Below, one piece after another: positions 34,686-42,222 of a stretch of DNA of 64,000 nucleotides (position 1 is the stretch's first letter; each line of letters starts with the position of its first letter). The position numbers and the translations under genes are program-made. Below the pieces are notes generated by a model. The model was not told where the DNA came from, made no database searches, and saw nothing but the letters and a program-made list of their open reading frames with translations. The stretch comes from an uncultured Verrucomicrobiota bacterium (lineage in GTDB: Bacteria; Verrucomicrobiota; Verrucomicrobiia; Limisphaerales; UBA9464): the NCBI GenBank assembly GCA_903907925.1, contig CAIVQB010000060.1, forward strand, positions 1-64,000, in the 5' to 3' direction.

Positions 34686-34788
34686 GTTTGGGTGATCCTT
34701 TCGTGTGAATCCGTGAAATTCGTGTCCTCTTGCGGTCTCACCCACATTCGCGGTTGAAGCCGGCACCGGGTTCGCGCGTCATTCGTGG

Positions 34789-37700
34789 GTGCACCCCATT
34801 TCCGGAATCCGACGCTGGGCGGTCCTGCTGTTTCTCGTCCTCGTCGCGCCGATTTCATTGCGATTGGCGGCCGACATCTTCGACCGCACCAATCTGGTCG
34901 CCTGGTGCATCGTCCCGTTCGACACCAGAAAACGCGGACCCGAGGAACGCGCCCAAATGCTGGACCGCCTCGGCATCCAACGCCTGGCCTACGACTGGCG
35001 TTCGGAACACGTGCCCACCTTCGACGCCGAGGTTGAGGCACTGAAAAAACATCACATCGAACTCACGGCCTGGTGGTTTCCCGCGGTGTTGAACGACGAA
35101 TCGAAGGCGATTCTTTCGTGTCTCGAACGGCATCACCTGAGCCCGCAGATCTGGGTTTCCATGTTTCCCGGACCAGAATCCGATCCAGCAAAGCTCGAAG
35201 TGGCGATGCGCGAGGCGTTGAAAGTCCTCGGTCCGATCTGCGATGCCGCCCGGCGCATTGGCAGCACGGTAGCGCTCTACAATCACAACGGATGGTTCGG
35301 CGAACCGGTGAATCTGGTGGCACTCGTCGAACGGTTGCGCGCGGCCGGACATGCCAATGTCGGCATCGTCTACAATTTCCATCATGCCCACGATCACATC
35401 GCCGATTTCCCGGAGATGCTGCGCCGGATGCAGCCGTATCTGCTGGCCTTGAATCTGAATGGAATGGTTCCGAACGGAGACAAGCTTGGAAAAATGATTC
35501 TCCCGCTCGGCACCGGTGATTCGGAGCTCCCGATGATCCGCGCCGTGCGAGCCAGCGGATGGAAGGGACCGATCGGCATTCTCGGTCACACGCAGGAGGA
35601 TGCGGAGGAAAAGCTCGGGAAAGAGCTAGCCGGCTTGGCCAAATTGCGACCGCTCATCGACGCACCGATCGAGGAAAAGCCGGTACAGCGCGCGGCGATT
35701 CGGCCAGCGGGCGAACCCGCGGTATCGGGTCGTGATCCCGGCACCCAGGGCGAAGGCGATTGGGTGGACAACCGTTGGCAGCAAACGGATCTCGGACCGT
35801 TTCTGGCCTCCACGTTGCCGTTTCCGGGTGGGCCGCTGGTCAAGGGATTGTCCGTCCGCGTGGGCGATCACGGCGAAGGGGCGGTCGCCTACGACACGGC
35901 CTCCGGGCGTTTGCACGCGGCGTGGACCGGTGGATTCCTTCAATTGGATCCAGCGCGATTCGGCCTGATTCGGCCGCCGAAACCGGCCGGTCCGCTCCAG
36001 TTTTATTCGAAACCAGGACTCGGCTGGAGTTCCGGCACCAACCGATGGCTCGGATTCCGGGTGCAAGGGAATCGCATCCTGATCGAGACCGAGATCAATG
36101 GCGTTCGTGTTGTGGAATCACCGTGGGCGGAACGGGTCGGCAACGGTGTGGTGTTCACGCGAACGCTGGAGATCGCCCCGCACGATCAACCGCTCCGGTT
36201 TCGCATTTCGCTCGCCGGAAATGGGCAATCCGCTGCGATCCATGCCGACGAGGCCCATCCGGAGAAGTCGCACTATCGGAATTGTTGGACCAACGACGGG
36301 GTGATTCACCTGACAACCGTGCAAGGCCCGACGGGTCGATTCGAGAGCGTCGAATGGCCAGACGGCAACCTCATCGAAGCGCCGGAGAGCCAGAAGCCCA
36401 CGCACTGGCGGATCGCCCATTGGCAGGGGTCGGCCGCCGACCTTCCCGCTTTTGACGGCTGGGATGTGGCCGATCGTCCCGAACCCCCGGTGTCGGCTCT
36501 GCAAAAAGCCGGCGCCGCCCGCTGGTTGCCGGAGCTGACCACGGTCGGCGCGCGTGGCATGGATTCCGACATTCTCGCGGTGGACACACTGACAATGCCT
36601 TACGACAACCCGTGGCATGCGCTGTTGTTTGGTTCGGGCGTGGACATCGGAACCGACGGTGCTGTGTACGTTTCGACGATCCACGGCGATGTGTGGCGGG
36701 TGACCGGAGTCGATGGCTCGCTCCGCAAACTGAAGTGGAAGCGGTTCGCCACCGGGCTCTTTCAACCGCTCGGCCTCAAGGTCCGCGGCGGTGAAGTGTT
36801 CGTGCTGGGTCGCGACCGGATCACCCGGTTGAAGGATGAAAACGGCGATGGCGAGGCGGACGTGTACGAGAGCTTTTTCGACGGCATCGCCACGTCACCG
36901 GGCGGCCACGACTACGTGACGTCGTTGGAAGTGGATGCGACGGGCCGGTTCTATTTTGTCGATCCAGTCGGAGTTCATCGCGTCGCCGCCGATGGCAAAT
37001 CGCAGGAAACCCTGGCGACCGGCTTCCGCAATCCAAACGGACTAGGGGTCAATCCCGACGGCTCGATCATCACCGTGTCGCCGCAACAGGGGAATTGGAC
37101 ACCGTCGTCGGTGATCGAGGAGATCAAGACTGGAGGCTACTACGGCTATGGCGGTCCGAGGGTTACGCCGGAGCGGCCGCTGGGTTATGACCCGGTGCTC
37201 TGCTGGATTCCCCATGCGGTGGACAATTCCAGCGGCAGTCAGGTGTGGTTGCCACCGGGTCAATGGGGTCCGTTGGGCGGACACCCACTGCATTTGTTGT
37301 GGGGTCGTTCAACGCTGATGGCGGTGTTGCGGGATACGGTCGGCGGAACGGCGCAAGGTGCGGTGATTTCGTTGCCGGCGAAGTTCCTCAGCGGACCGAA
37401 TCGCGGAACCTTCAATCCACGGGACGGGGCCGTTTACATCGCCGGTAGCACCGGTTGGCAGACCAGTGCGTTGAAGGACGGATGCCTGCAGCGAGTGCGT
37501 TGGACCGGGCGGACCGCGTATCTGCCGGTGGCATGGCACGCCTATTCCAACGGCGTTTCACTGACCTTCAGCCAGCCGTTGCGACGCGAAACCGCCGAGG
37601 ACGTCGGGAGCTATGCGGTCAAACGCTGGAGCTATCGATATGCAGCAGCCTATGGGTCGAAGGATTGGTCGGTGGAGAATCCCGATCGCGAAGGGCGGGA

Positions 37701-37890
37701 CCCGGTGACGGTCCGGTCCGCGCATCTTCAGTCGGATGGCCGGACCGTTTTTCTCGATCTCGGCGAGGTGTCGCCGGTGATGCAAATGGAAGTGAAATGG
37801 AACCTGGATGCCGCGGATGATCGTTCGATGCGAAGCCAGATGTGGATGACCGTGAACCAGCCGGATGCGCCGTGGGCATCGGGACGGTGA
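34789..37890 (+). CDS. Secreted fusion: xylose-isomerase-like TIM barrel + sorbosone/glucose-dehydrogenase-like beta-propeller
   Basis: A 1,033-aa exported protein (GTG start, MHPISGIRRWAVLLFLVLVA signal, cleaved near LAAD). About residues 28-300 resemble an AP-endonuclease-2/xylose isomerase TIM barrel as in sugar-phosphate isomerases (MLDRLGIQRLAYDWR, TVALYNHNGWFGEPVNL, NVGIVYNFHHAHDH, GPIGILGHT). About 330-600 is a beta-sandwich of unknown type with no clear name. About 605-960 is a propeller of the PVC-type L-sorbosone/glucose dehydrogenase family (DIGTDGAVYVSTIHGDVWRV, RLKDENGDGEADVYESFFDG, LATGFRNPNGLGVNPDGSI). Planctomycetes and Verrucomicrobia have many such sugar-oxidation proteins. 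A single polypeptide with both the isomerase-like and the propeller parts suggests coupled oxidation/isomerisation of a sugar in the periplasm; the substrate is unknown. Confidence 0.8.
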   Translation: MHPISGIRRWAVLLFLVLVAPISLRLAADIFDRTNLVAWCIVPFDTRKRGPEERAQMLDRLGIQRLAYDWRSEHVPTFDAEVEALKKHHIELTAWWFPAVLNDESKAILSCLERHHLSPQIWVSMFPGPESDPAKLEVAMREALKVLGPICDAARRIGSTVALYNHNGWFGEPVNLVALVERLRAAGHANVGIVYNFHHAHDHIADFPEMLRRMQPYLLALNLNGMVPNGDKLGKMILPLGTGDSELPMIRAVRASGWKGPIGILGHTQEDAEEKLGKELAGLAKLRPLIDAPIEEKPVQRAAIRPAGEPAVSGRDPGTQGEGDWVDNRWQQTDLGPFLASTLPFPGGPLVKGLSVRVGDHGEGAVAYDTASGRLHAAWTGGFLQLDPARFGLIRPPKPAGPLQFYSKPGLGWSSGTNRWLGFRVQGNRILIETEINGVRVVESPWAERVGNGVVFTRTLEIAPHDQPLRFRISLAGNGQSAAIHADEAHPEKSHYRNCWTNDGVIHLTTVQGPTGRFESVEWPDGNLIEAPESQKPTHWRIAHWQGSAADLPAFDGWDVADRPEPPVSALQKAGAARWLPELTTVGARGMDSDILAVDTLTMPYDNPWHALLFGSGVDIGTDGAVYVSTIHGDVWRVTGVDGSLRKLKWKRFATGLFQPLGLKVRGGEVFVLGRDRITRLKDENGDGEADVYESFFDGIATSPGGHDYVTSLEVDATGRFYFVDPVGVHRVAADGKSQETLATGFRNPNGLGVNPDGSIITVSPQQGNWTPSSVIEEIKTGGYYGYGGPRVTPERPLGYDPVLCWIPHAVDNSSGSQVWLPPGQWGPLGGHPLHLLWGRSTLMAVLRDTVGGTAQGAVISLPAKFLSGPNRGTFNPRDGAVYIAGSTGWQTSALKDGCLQRVRWTGRTAYLPVAWHAYSNGVSLTFSQPLRRETAEDVGSYAVKRWSYRYAAAYGSKDWSVENPDREGRDPVTVRSAHLQSDGRTVFLDLGEVSPVMQMEVKWNLDAADDRSMRSQMWMTVNQPDAPWASGR

Positions 37891-37967
37891 GGGGGGAATT
37901 GGGCGGGATTCTCCACGATTTCCGTCGCCTTGCGCCGTGGGACGTTTTGTCCGAACCTAGCCTGGCC

Positions 37968-38297
37968 ATGGCAATCCTGCCGCCGAGCCTTCTGGAAGAA
38001 ATGACCCGCCGTCTGGTGGCGGAGTTTCAGCCCGAAGAGATCTACCTTTTCGGCTCGCATGCCTGGGGGAATCCCAACACCGACAGTGACGTGGATTTGT
38101 GTGTCGTCCTGCCTGATTCGACGCCACGCACCCGGGAGCAGTCCGCACGCGCAGATGCCGTTTTGGCGGATCTTTCGGTTGCCAAGGATGTCGTCCTGCA
38201 GAGTCGGCGAACGTTTGAATTCTACCGGCAGTCCCCGGTTTCGCTTCAGCATCAGATCTATCATCGCGGTCGACGACTTTATGAACGCGGCAACTGA
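37968..38297 (+). CDS. MNT-type nucleotidyltransferase (MntA-like antitoxin)
   Basis: A 109-aa minimal nucleotidyltransferase. The signature is GSHAWG (29-34), then SDVDL (40-44), giving the G-S-x-A/V-x-G…D-x-D metal-binding site with D41 and D43. In HEPN/MNT pairs the MNT protein neutralises its HEPN ribonuclease, in studied cases by AMPylation. The ATG at 37968 fits the family length; the longer frame from 37842 overlaps the stop of the preceding gene and has no conserved content. The 3' end overlaps the HEPN gene start by 17 bases. Confidence 0.88.
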   Translation: MAILPPSLLEEMTRRLVAEFQPEEIYLFGSHAWGNPNTDSDVDLCVVLPDSTPRTREQSARADAVLADLSVAKDVVLQSRRTFEFYRQSPVSLQHQIYHRGRRLYERGN

Positions 38298-38733
38298 GCG
38301 GGTCGTTCACGACTGGCTTTGGCTCGCGCAGAGGGATCTGGCTGCGGCGCGGCAGTTGGGCGGGTTGCCGGAACCGTTGTTGGAGGCCGCGGTTTATCAC
38401 GGGCAGCAGTGCGCCGAAAAGGCGTTGAAAGGATTCCTTGCGATGCACGGAGTGGTGCCGCCGCGGATCCACAGCATTGGGCTGTTACTCGAAGGCGCGG
38501 AACGGTTCGAGCCGGGCTTCACCCATTGGCGGTCCCAGGCAGATGTTCTGACCCGTGCGGGTGTTGAGTATCGTTATCCCAGCGAAGCGTCCTTCTTTCG
38601 CCCGGAAATGGCCGACTTCGTCACGGTGACCCAGGCGGCCACCGAACTCTTCGAATTCGTGCTCAGTCGCCTTCCCCGGGCGATTCATCCCCGGAACCCA
38701 TTTCCGGAACCTGGCCCGCTGCCCCCGCTATGA
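38281..38733 (+). CDS. HEPN-domain protein (HEPN/MNT pair)
   Basis: A 150-aa all-alpha HEPN protein of the PF05168 type: WLWLAQRDLAAARQL, then AAVYHGQQCAEKALKGFLAMHG, and PPRIHSIGLLLEGA (the 'tHdL..Ll' site). Many HEPN toxins use an R-x4-6-H pair for RNA cleavage. I do not see that spacing (RIH only), so this protein may be a non-nucleolytic member or use other residues. It overlaps both neighbours: 17 bases with the MNT gene and an ATGA with the downstream radical SAM gene, so all three are likely translated together. Toxin activity is inferred from the pairing. Confidence 0.82.
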   Translation: MNAATERVVHDWLWLAQRDLAAARQLGGLPEPLLEAAVYHGQQCAEKALKGFLAMHGVVPPRIHSIGLLLEGAERFEPGFTHWRSQADVLTRAGVEYRYPSEASFFRPEMADFVTVTQAATELFEFVLSRLPRAIHPRNPFPEPGPLPPL

Positions 38734-39593
38734 TCGTTTCCAACCAATGGGCCGTCGTCCAGGATCACTCCCGGGTTTTCCAGGATCTGGTTTACGTGTA
38801 TCCGGTGATTTCGCGGCGGTCGCGGGGTCTGTCGATCGGGATCAACCTTAACCCGGACAAGCGCTGCAATTTCGACTGCGTCTATTGCGAGGTGGATCGC
38901 AAGACGCCCGGGCGTGCTTTGACGGTTGACCTGATCCAGATGCGCGAGGAGCTCATCTGGCTGATTCGCTATGCGCTGGAGGGTGGATTGGCGACGCAAC
39001 CGAAGTTCAACGAGGTGCCGGAATTGACCCGGCAGATCCGGGACATTGCCTTCAGCGGTGACGGTGAACCGACGATGGTCCCTAATTTCGACGCATGCGT
39101 TCGCGTGGCTGTGGAGGTGAAACGCGAATTTGGACTGGCGACCACCCAACTGGTGTTGATCACGGATTCGGCGGGCCTCGACAAGGCTTCGGTCAAACGC
39201 GGCCTCGAGCTGATGGAAGCGAATCAGGGCGAGTTCTGGTGCAAACTCGATGCCGGGACGGAGGAGTACTATCGGCTGGTCAACCGGTCGTTCGTGAAGT
39301 TCGAACGCATTCTCGCCAACTTGCTGGAAACCGCGCGGGCGCGGCCCATCGTTATCCAGAGTCTGTTTCTCAAGATCAACGGTGCGGTCCTTCCGCCGGA
39401 GGAGATCGCGGCGTACTGCGGACGGCTGAATGACATCGTGCAGGGCGGCGGCCGGATCCGCGAAGTGCACGCCTACACGGTGGCGCGGCCGACGCCCGAA
39501 CCATGGGCGACCCGGCTGAGCGCCGGTGAATTGGAGGCCATCGCCGTGCAGATTCGCGAACGCACCGGGCTCAAGGTATTGACCTTCGATTGA
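38730..39593 (+). CDS. Radical SAM protein
   Basis: A 287-aa radical SAM enzyme with the Cx3Cx2C cluster motif (C46, C50, C53 in RCNFDCVYC), followed by FSGDGEPTM (the GGE-like SAM-binding strand) and ELMEANQGEFWCKLDAG, as in the Elp3/MoaA-like small subgroup often called 'radical SAM domain protein, YfkAB/Fe-S oxidoreductase'. The substrate cannot be told. No SPASM domain is present. The start overlaps the HEPN stop in ATGA, and the stop precedes the decarboxylase gene by 11 bases, so it sits inside a five-gene plus-strand set from 37968 to 40843. Confidence 0.85.
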   Translation: MIVSNQWAVVQDHSRVFQDLVYVYPVISRRSRGLSIGINLNPDKRCNFDCVYCEVDRKTPGRALTVDLIQMREELIWLIRYALEGGLATQPKFNEVPELTRQIRDIAFSGDGEPTMVPNFDACVRVAVEVKREFGLATTQLVLITDSAGLDKASVKRGLELMEANQGEFWCKLDAGTEEYYRLVNRSFVKFERILANLLETARARPIVIQSLFLKINGAVLPPEEIAAYCGRLNDIVQGGGRIREVHAYTVARPTPEPWATRLSAGELEAIAVQIRERTGLKVLTFD

Positions 39594-39604
39594 ATCGCGC
39601 CGGC

Positions 39605-40843
39605 ATGGGACGCACGCCTTCCAAACCGGGTGCAAAACCGGATTTCGGGCATTCACCGGAAACCCTCGCGTTCTGGCGGCAACAAATCCGGTCGGCGCTG
39701 AACTCGGGTGCCACCACGCCGTTCTATCTCTTCAGCGCCGAACCTGTCGCGGAGGTGCTTGCCGGATTGGACGCCTTGGAATTGGCCCGGCCTGTCGTTC
39801 ATTGGCTCTCCACCAAAACCCAACCCCTGCCGGCGTTGTTGAACTGGTGGCGTCGGCAGGGGCGGCCCGCGGAAGTGGTCAGCGAACTGGAGTTCCGACA
39901 GGTGGCGGAGGCGGGTTTCGAAACCGGGTCGATTCTCGTCAACGGCCCGGCGAAACACGCGTGGTTGCCGGCGCTGTCGCGACCCGGTCTGCGCGTGAAT
40001 TTCGATTCGTTGCGGGAATTGACCGAGCTGTTGCCGCTGGCCCGGCGTGACCGCTGGCGGGTGGGGCTGCGACTCTGCACGTCGGAGGAGTACGATCCTG
40101 AATCTCCGGAATTCCCGACCCAATTCGGGCTGACACCGGAGGAAGCGGGGCAGGCGGTTCGGCGATTGAAGCGCGTTGGACTGCCAATCGAAACGCTGCA
40201 CGTTCATTTGCGGACCCAGGTGGCTTCAGCGGATTGCTACGGGCGGGCATTGAGCGAGGTGGCGACGTTTTCCGAGGCGAACGGATTGTTGCCGCGGTAT
40301 CTCGATGTCGGCGGCGGCTGGCCGGCGCGTCACACGTTGGGGCGCGGCGGACGGCGATTGGACGCTGGATTTTCCGCGGCGGCCTTCGCGCTGGCCGTGC
40401 GCCAGGCGATGAAACGGTTCCCGACGGTTGAAGCGCTCTGGATGGAAAACGGCCGGCACGTGGCCGCGGGGTCCGGGGTGTTGGTGATCACCGTGCTCGA
40501 TGTGAAGGAACGACGCGGGTTGCGGCAGCTGATCTGCGATGGCGGACGGACGTTGAACGCCTTGGTGTCGGTATGGGAACAACACGAACTGCTGCCGCTG
40601 GAACATCGCTCCGGGGCTGAGGGCCTCACGGCGGTCTATGGGCCGACCTGCATGGCCTTCGATCAACTCGGGCGTCGGGCGATGCCCCGTAGCATTCGTC
40701 CCGGTGACCGCCTGATTTGGTTCGACGCCGGCGCCTATCACCTGCCGTGGGAGACGCGTTTTTCACACGATCTGGCGGAAGTCTGGTGGCAGGAAGGCCA
40801 GGAGCTGGGCCGGGTCCGGGCCCGTTCGACACGCGCTGAATGA
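39605..40843 (+). CDS. PLP-dependent decarboxylase of the LysA/Orn-decarboxylase fold (group IV)
   Basis: A protein of about 412 aa with the alanine-racemase-like barrel: VHWLSTKTQPLP (the Lys in STKTQ replaces the usual YAVKAN), HVHLRTQ (the H.GSQ position), DVGGGWPA (PLP phosphate loop), MENGRHV (family: EPGR), and YGPTCMAFDQLG with DAGAYHLP (second active-site Cys and Tyr). These match diaminopimelate/carboxynorspermidine-type decarboxylases. The substrate is uncertain: several motifs are variant, so it may be a polyamine or specialised amino-acid decarboxylase and not a lysine-biosynthesis LysA. I chose the ATG at 39605; a TTG at 39590 overlapping the previous stop is an alternative. It is co-directional with the radical SAM gene. 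Confidence 0.8.
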   Translation: MGRTPSKPGAKPDFGHSPETLAFWRQQIRSALNSGATTPFYLFSAEPVAEVLAGLDALELARPVVHWLSTKTQPLPALLNWWRRQGRPAEVVSELEFRQVAEAGFETGSILVNGPAKHAWLPALSRPGLRVNFDSLRELTELLPLARRDRWRVGLRLCTSEEYDPESPEFPTQFGLTPEEAGQAVRRLKRVGLPIETLHVHLRTQVASADCYGRALSEVATFSEANGLLPRYLDVGGGWPARHTLGRGGRRLDAGFSAAAFALAVRQAMKRFPTVEALWMENGRHVAAGSGVLVITVLDVKERRGLRQLICDGGRTLNALVSVWEQHELLPLEHRSGAEGLTAVYGPTCMAFDQLGRRAMPRSIRPGDRLIWFDAGAYHLPWETRFSHDLAEVWWQEGQELGRVRARSTRAE

Positions 40844-40879
40844 TCTTCGCCCCAACTGCGGACGCCTCCGCCCGAGTTT

Positions 40880-42169
40880 CTACTTTCGACGTTCGAACAC
40901 CGCTACAAACGCGCCATCCACGCCGTCGATCACCGGATGAAGCTGGCGGGTTCGGAGAAGACTGAATTCTGGGTGCGAGGTCGCGAAGGCTGTGGCCTGG
41001 GCGATGTTCTCCTCCGGTTCCAGACTGCAGGTGGAATACACCAGCGTCCCACCGGGCTTCAGAAGGGGGGCGGTTTCTTCCAGCAGCGTGCGTTGTTCCG
41101 CGGCGAGCCGGACGAGTTCTGAATCGCGCAGGCGCCAGCGCAGTTCGACCCGGCGGCGAAGGACTCCGGTGTTGGAACAGGGTGCATCAATGAGGATGCG
41201 GTCGAACGATTCCGGGGCAAGCGGGGCGGAGAGGTCCACGTGTTCAACACAGCGGATTCCCAGTCGCGCGCAGTTTTCCACCAACCGTTCCAGCCGGTCG
41301 CCGGCGGTGTCGCGGGCTACGATCCGGCCCTGATTTCCGAGCTGCTGGGCGATGTAGGCGGTCTTCCCGCCCGGTGCGGCGCAGGCGTCGAGGATGGTTT
41401 CGCCGGGCCGGGCACCGAGTTCGTGAACCGCGAGAAGCGTGCTGGGGTCTTGAAGATAGAACCCGCCTTTTTGGAAGCTGGGCAGGCTGGCAAGCGGCGG
41501 ATGTTCACCGATTTCGAACATCAAACCCTCAGGAATCCAGTCCTGTTGGATGCGATTGGCCCCGACTCCCTCCGATTTCCAATCCGCGGAAAGAGCGTCG
41601 GCGGTGGTCAGGAGAAGATTGGCGCGGGCGAAGGTATGTGGCGGCGAATTGTTCCATCCGAGAAGCTTTTGCAGCGACTCGGCATCGAGGGTGCGGCTCC
41701 AGCGGTCGACGAGCCATTGCGGATGCGACCAACCGGTGGCTGGATCGGTGTGGCGCAGGGCGAGGAGTTCCTGCGAGAGAGCGGCGTGTTCGCGGAGATG
41801 CGACCTGAGGACGGCGTTAATGAAGCCGGTGCTGCGGGAAAAGCCCAATTCACGGGCCAATTCGACGGTTTCGTTGACCGCGGCGAATCCCGGAATGCGG
41901 TCGAGGAAGTAGAGTTGATAGAGCCCCAGCCGCAGCAGATGCTGGAGAACCGGGGGTTGCGTTCGGCCGTCGGTCTTCCGGGCGATCAGCCAATCGAGCG
42001 TCATCCGCCATCGGGTAACGCCGAACAAAAGTTCCTGAACCAGGCGTCGGTCGTTGGACGGGAGTGCCCGCACGGCAGGGTCGGATTCGAGCCGATGTTC
42101 GAGAAAATCGGCGGGCCCAAAGGGGCTGGCAAGGAGACGGGCGGCAATTTGTCTTGGTGCGGAAACCAT
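40880..42169 (-). CDS. rsmB: 16S rRNA (cytosine-5-)-methyltransferase RsmB
   Basis: RsmB methylates C967 of 16S rRNA. The 429-aa protein has the N-terminal NusB-like RNA-binding domain (RLVQELLFGVTRWRMTLDWLI, LRLGLYQLYFLDRIPGFAAVNETVELAR) and the C-terminal Rossmann methyltransferase: LDACAAPGGKTAYIAQQ, ARDTAGDRLERLVENCARLGI, DAPCSNTGVLRR and YSTCSLEPEEN, the two conserved cysteines of RNA m5C enzymes. The ATG at 42169 is used because conserved sequence begins soon after it; the ATG at 42196 is possible. It is divergent from the GreA-like gene with 53 bases between. Confidence 0.93.
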   Translation of the reverse strand: MVSAPRQIAARLLASPFGPADFLEHRLESDPAVRALPSNDRRLVQELLFGVTRWRMTLDWLIARKTDGRTQPPVLQHLLRLGLYQLYFLDRIPGFAAVNETVELARELGFSRSTGFINAVLRSHLREHAALSQELLALRHTDPATGWSHPQWLVDRWSRTLDAESLQKLLGWNNSPPHTFARANLLLTTADALSADWKSEGVGANRIQQDWIPEGLMFEIGEHPPLASLPSFQKGGFYLQDPSTLLAVHELGARPGETILDACAAPGGKTAYIAQQLGNQGRIVARDTAGDRLERLVENCARLGIRCVEHVDLSAPLAPESFDRILIDAPCSNTGVLRRRVELRWRLRDSELVRLAAEQRTLLEETAPLLKPGGTLVYSTCSLEPEENIAQATAFATSHPEFSLLRTRQLHPVIDGVDGAFVAVFERRK

Positions 42170-42222
42170 CGGGCAGGCATACTGCCCGCCACTCACGTAC
42201 GAGCGAGAATAATGGCGAGTCT

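Noticed and set aside
37842-37967. Longer start for the MNT gene
   Set aside because: The extra 42 residues overlap the previous gene's stop and are absent from the minimal nucleotidyltransferase family; the ATG at 37968 fits the family length.
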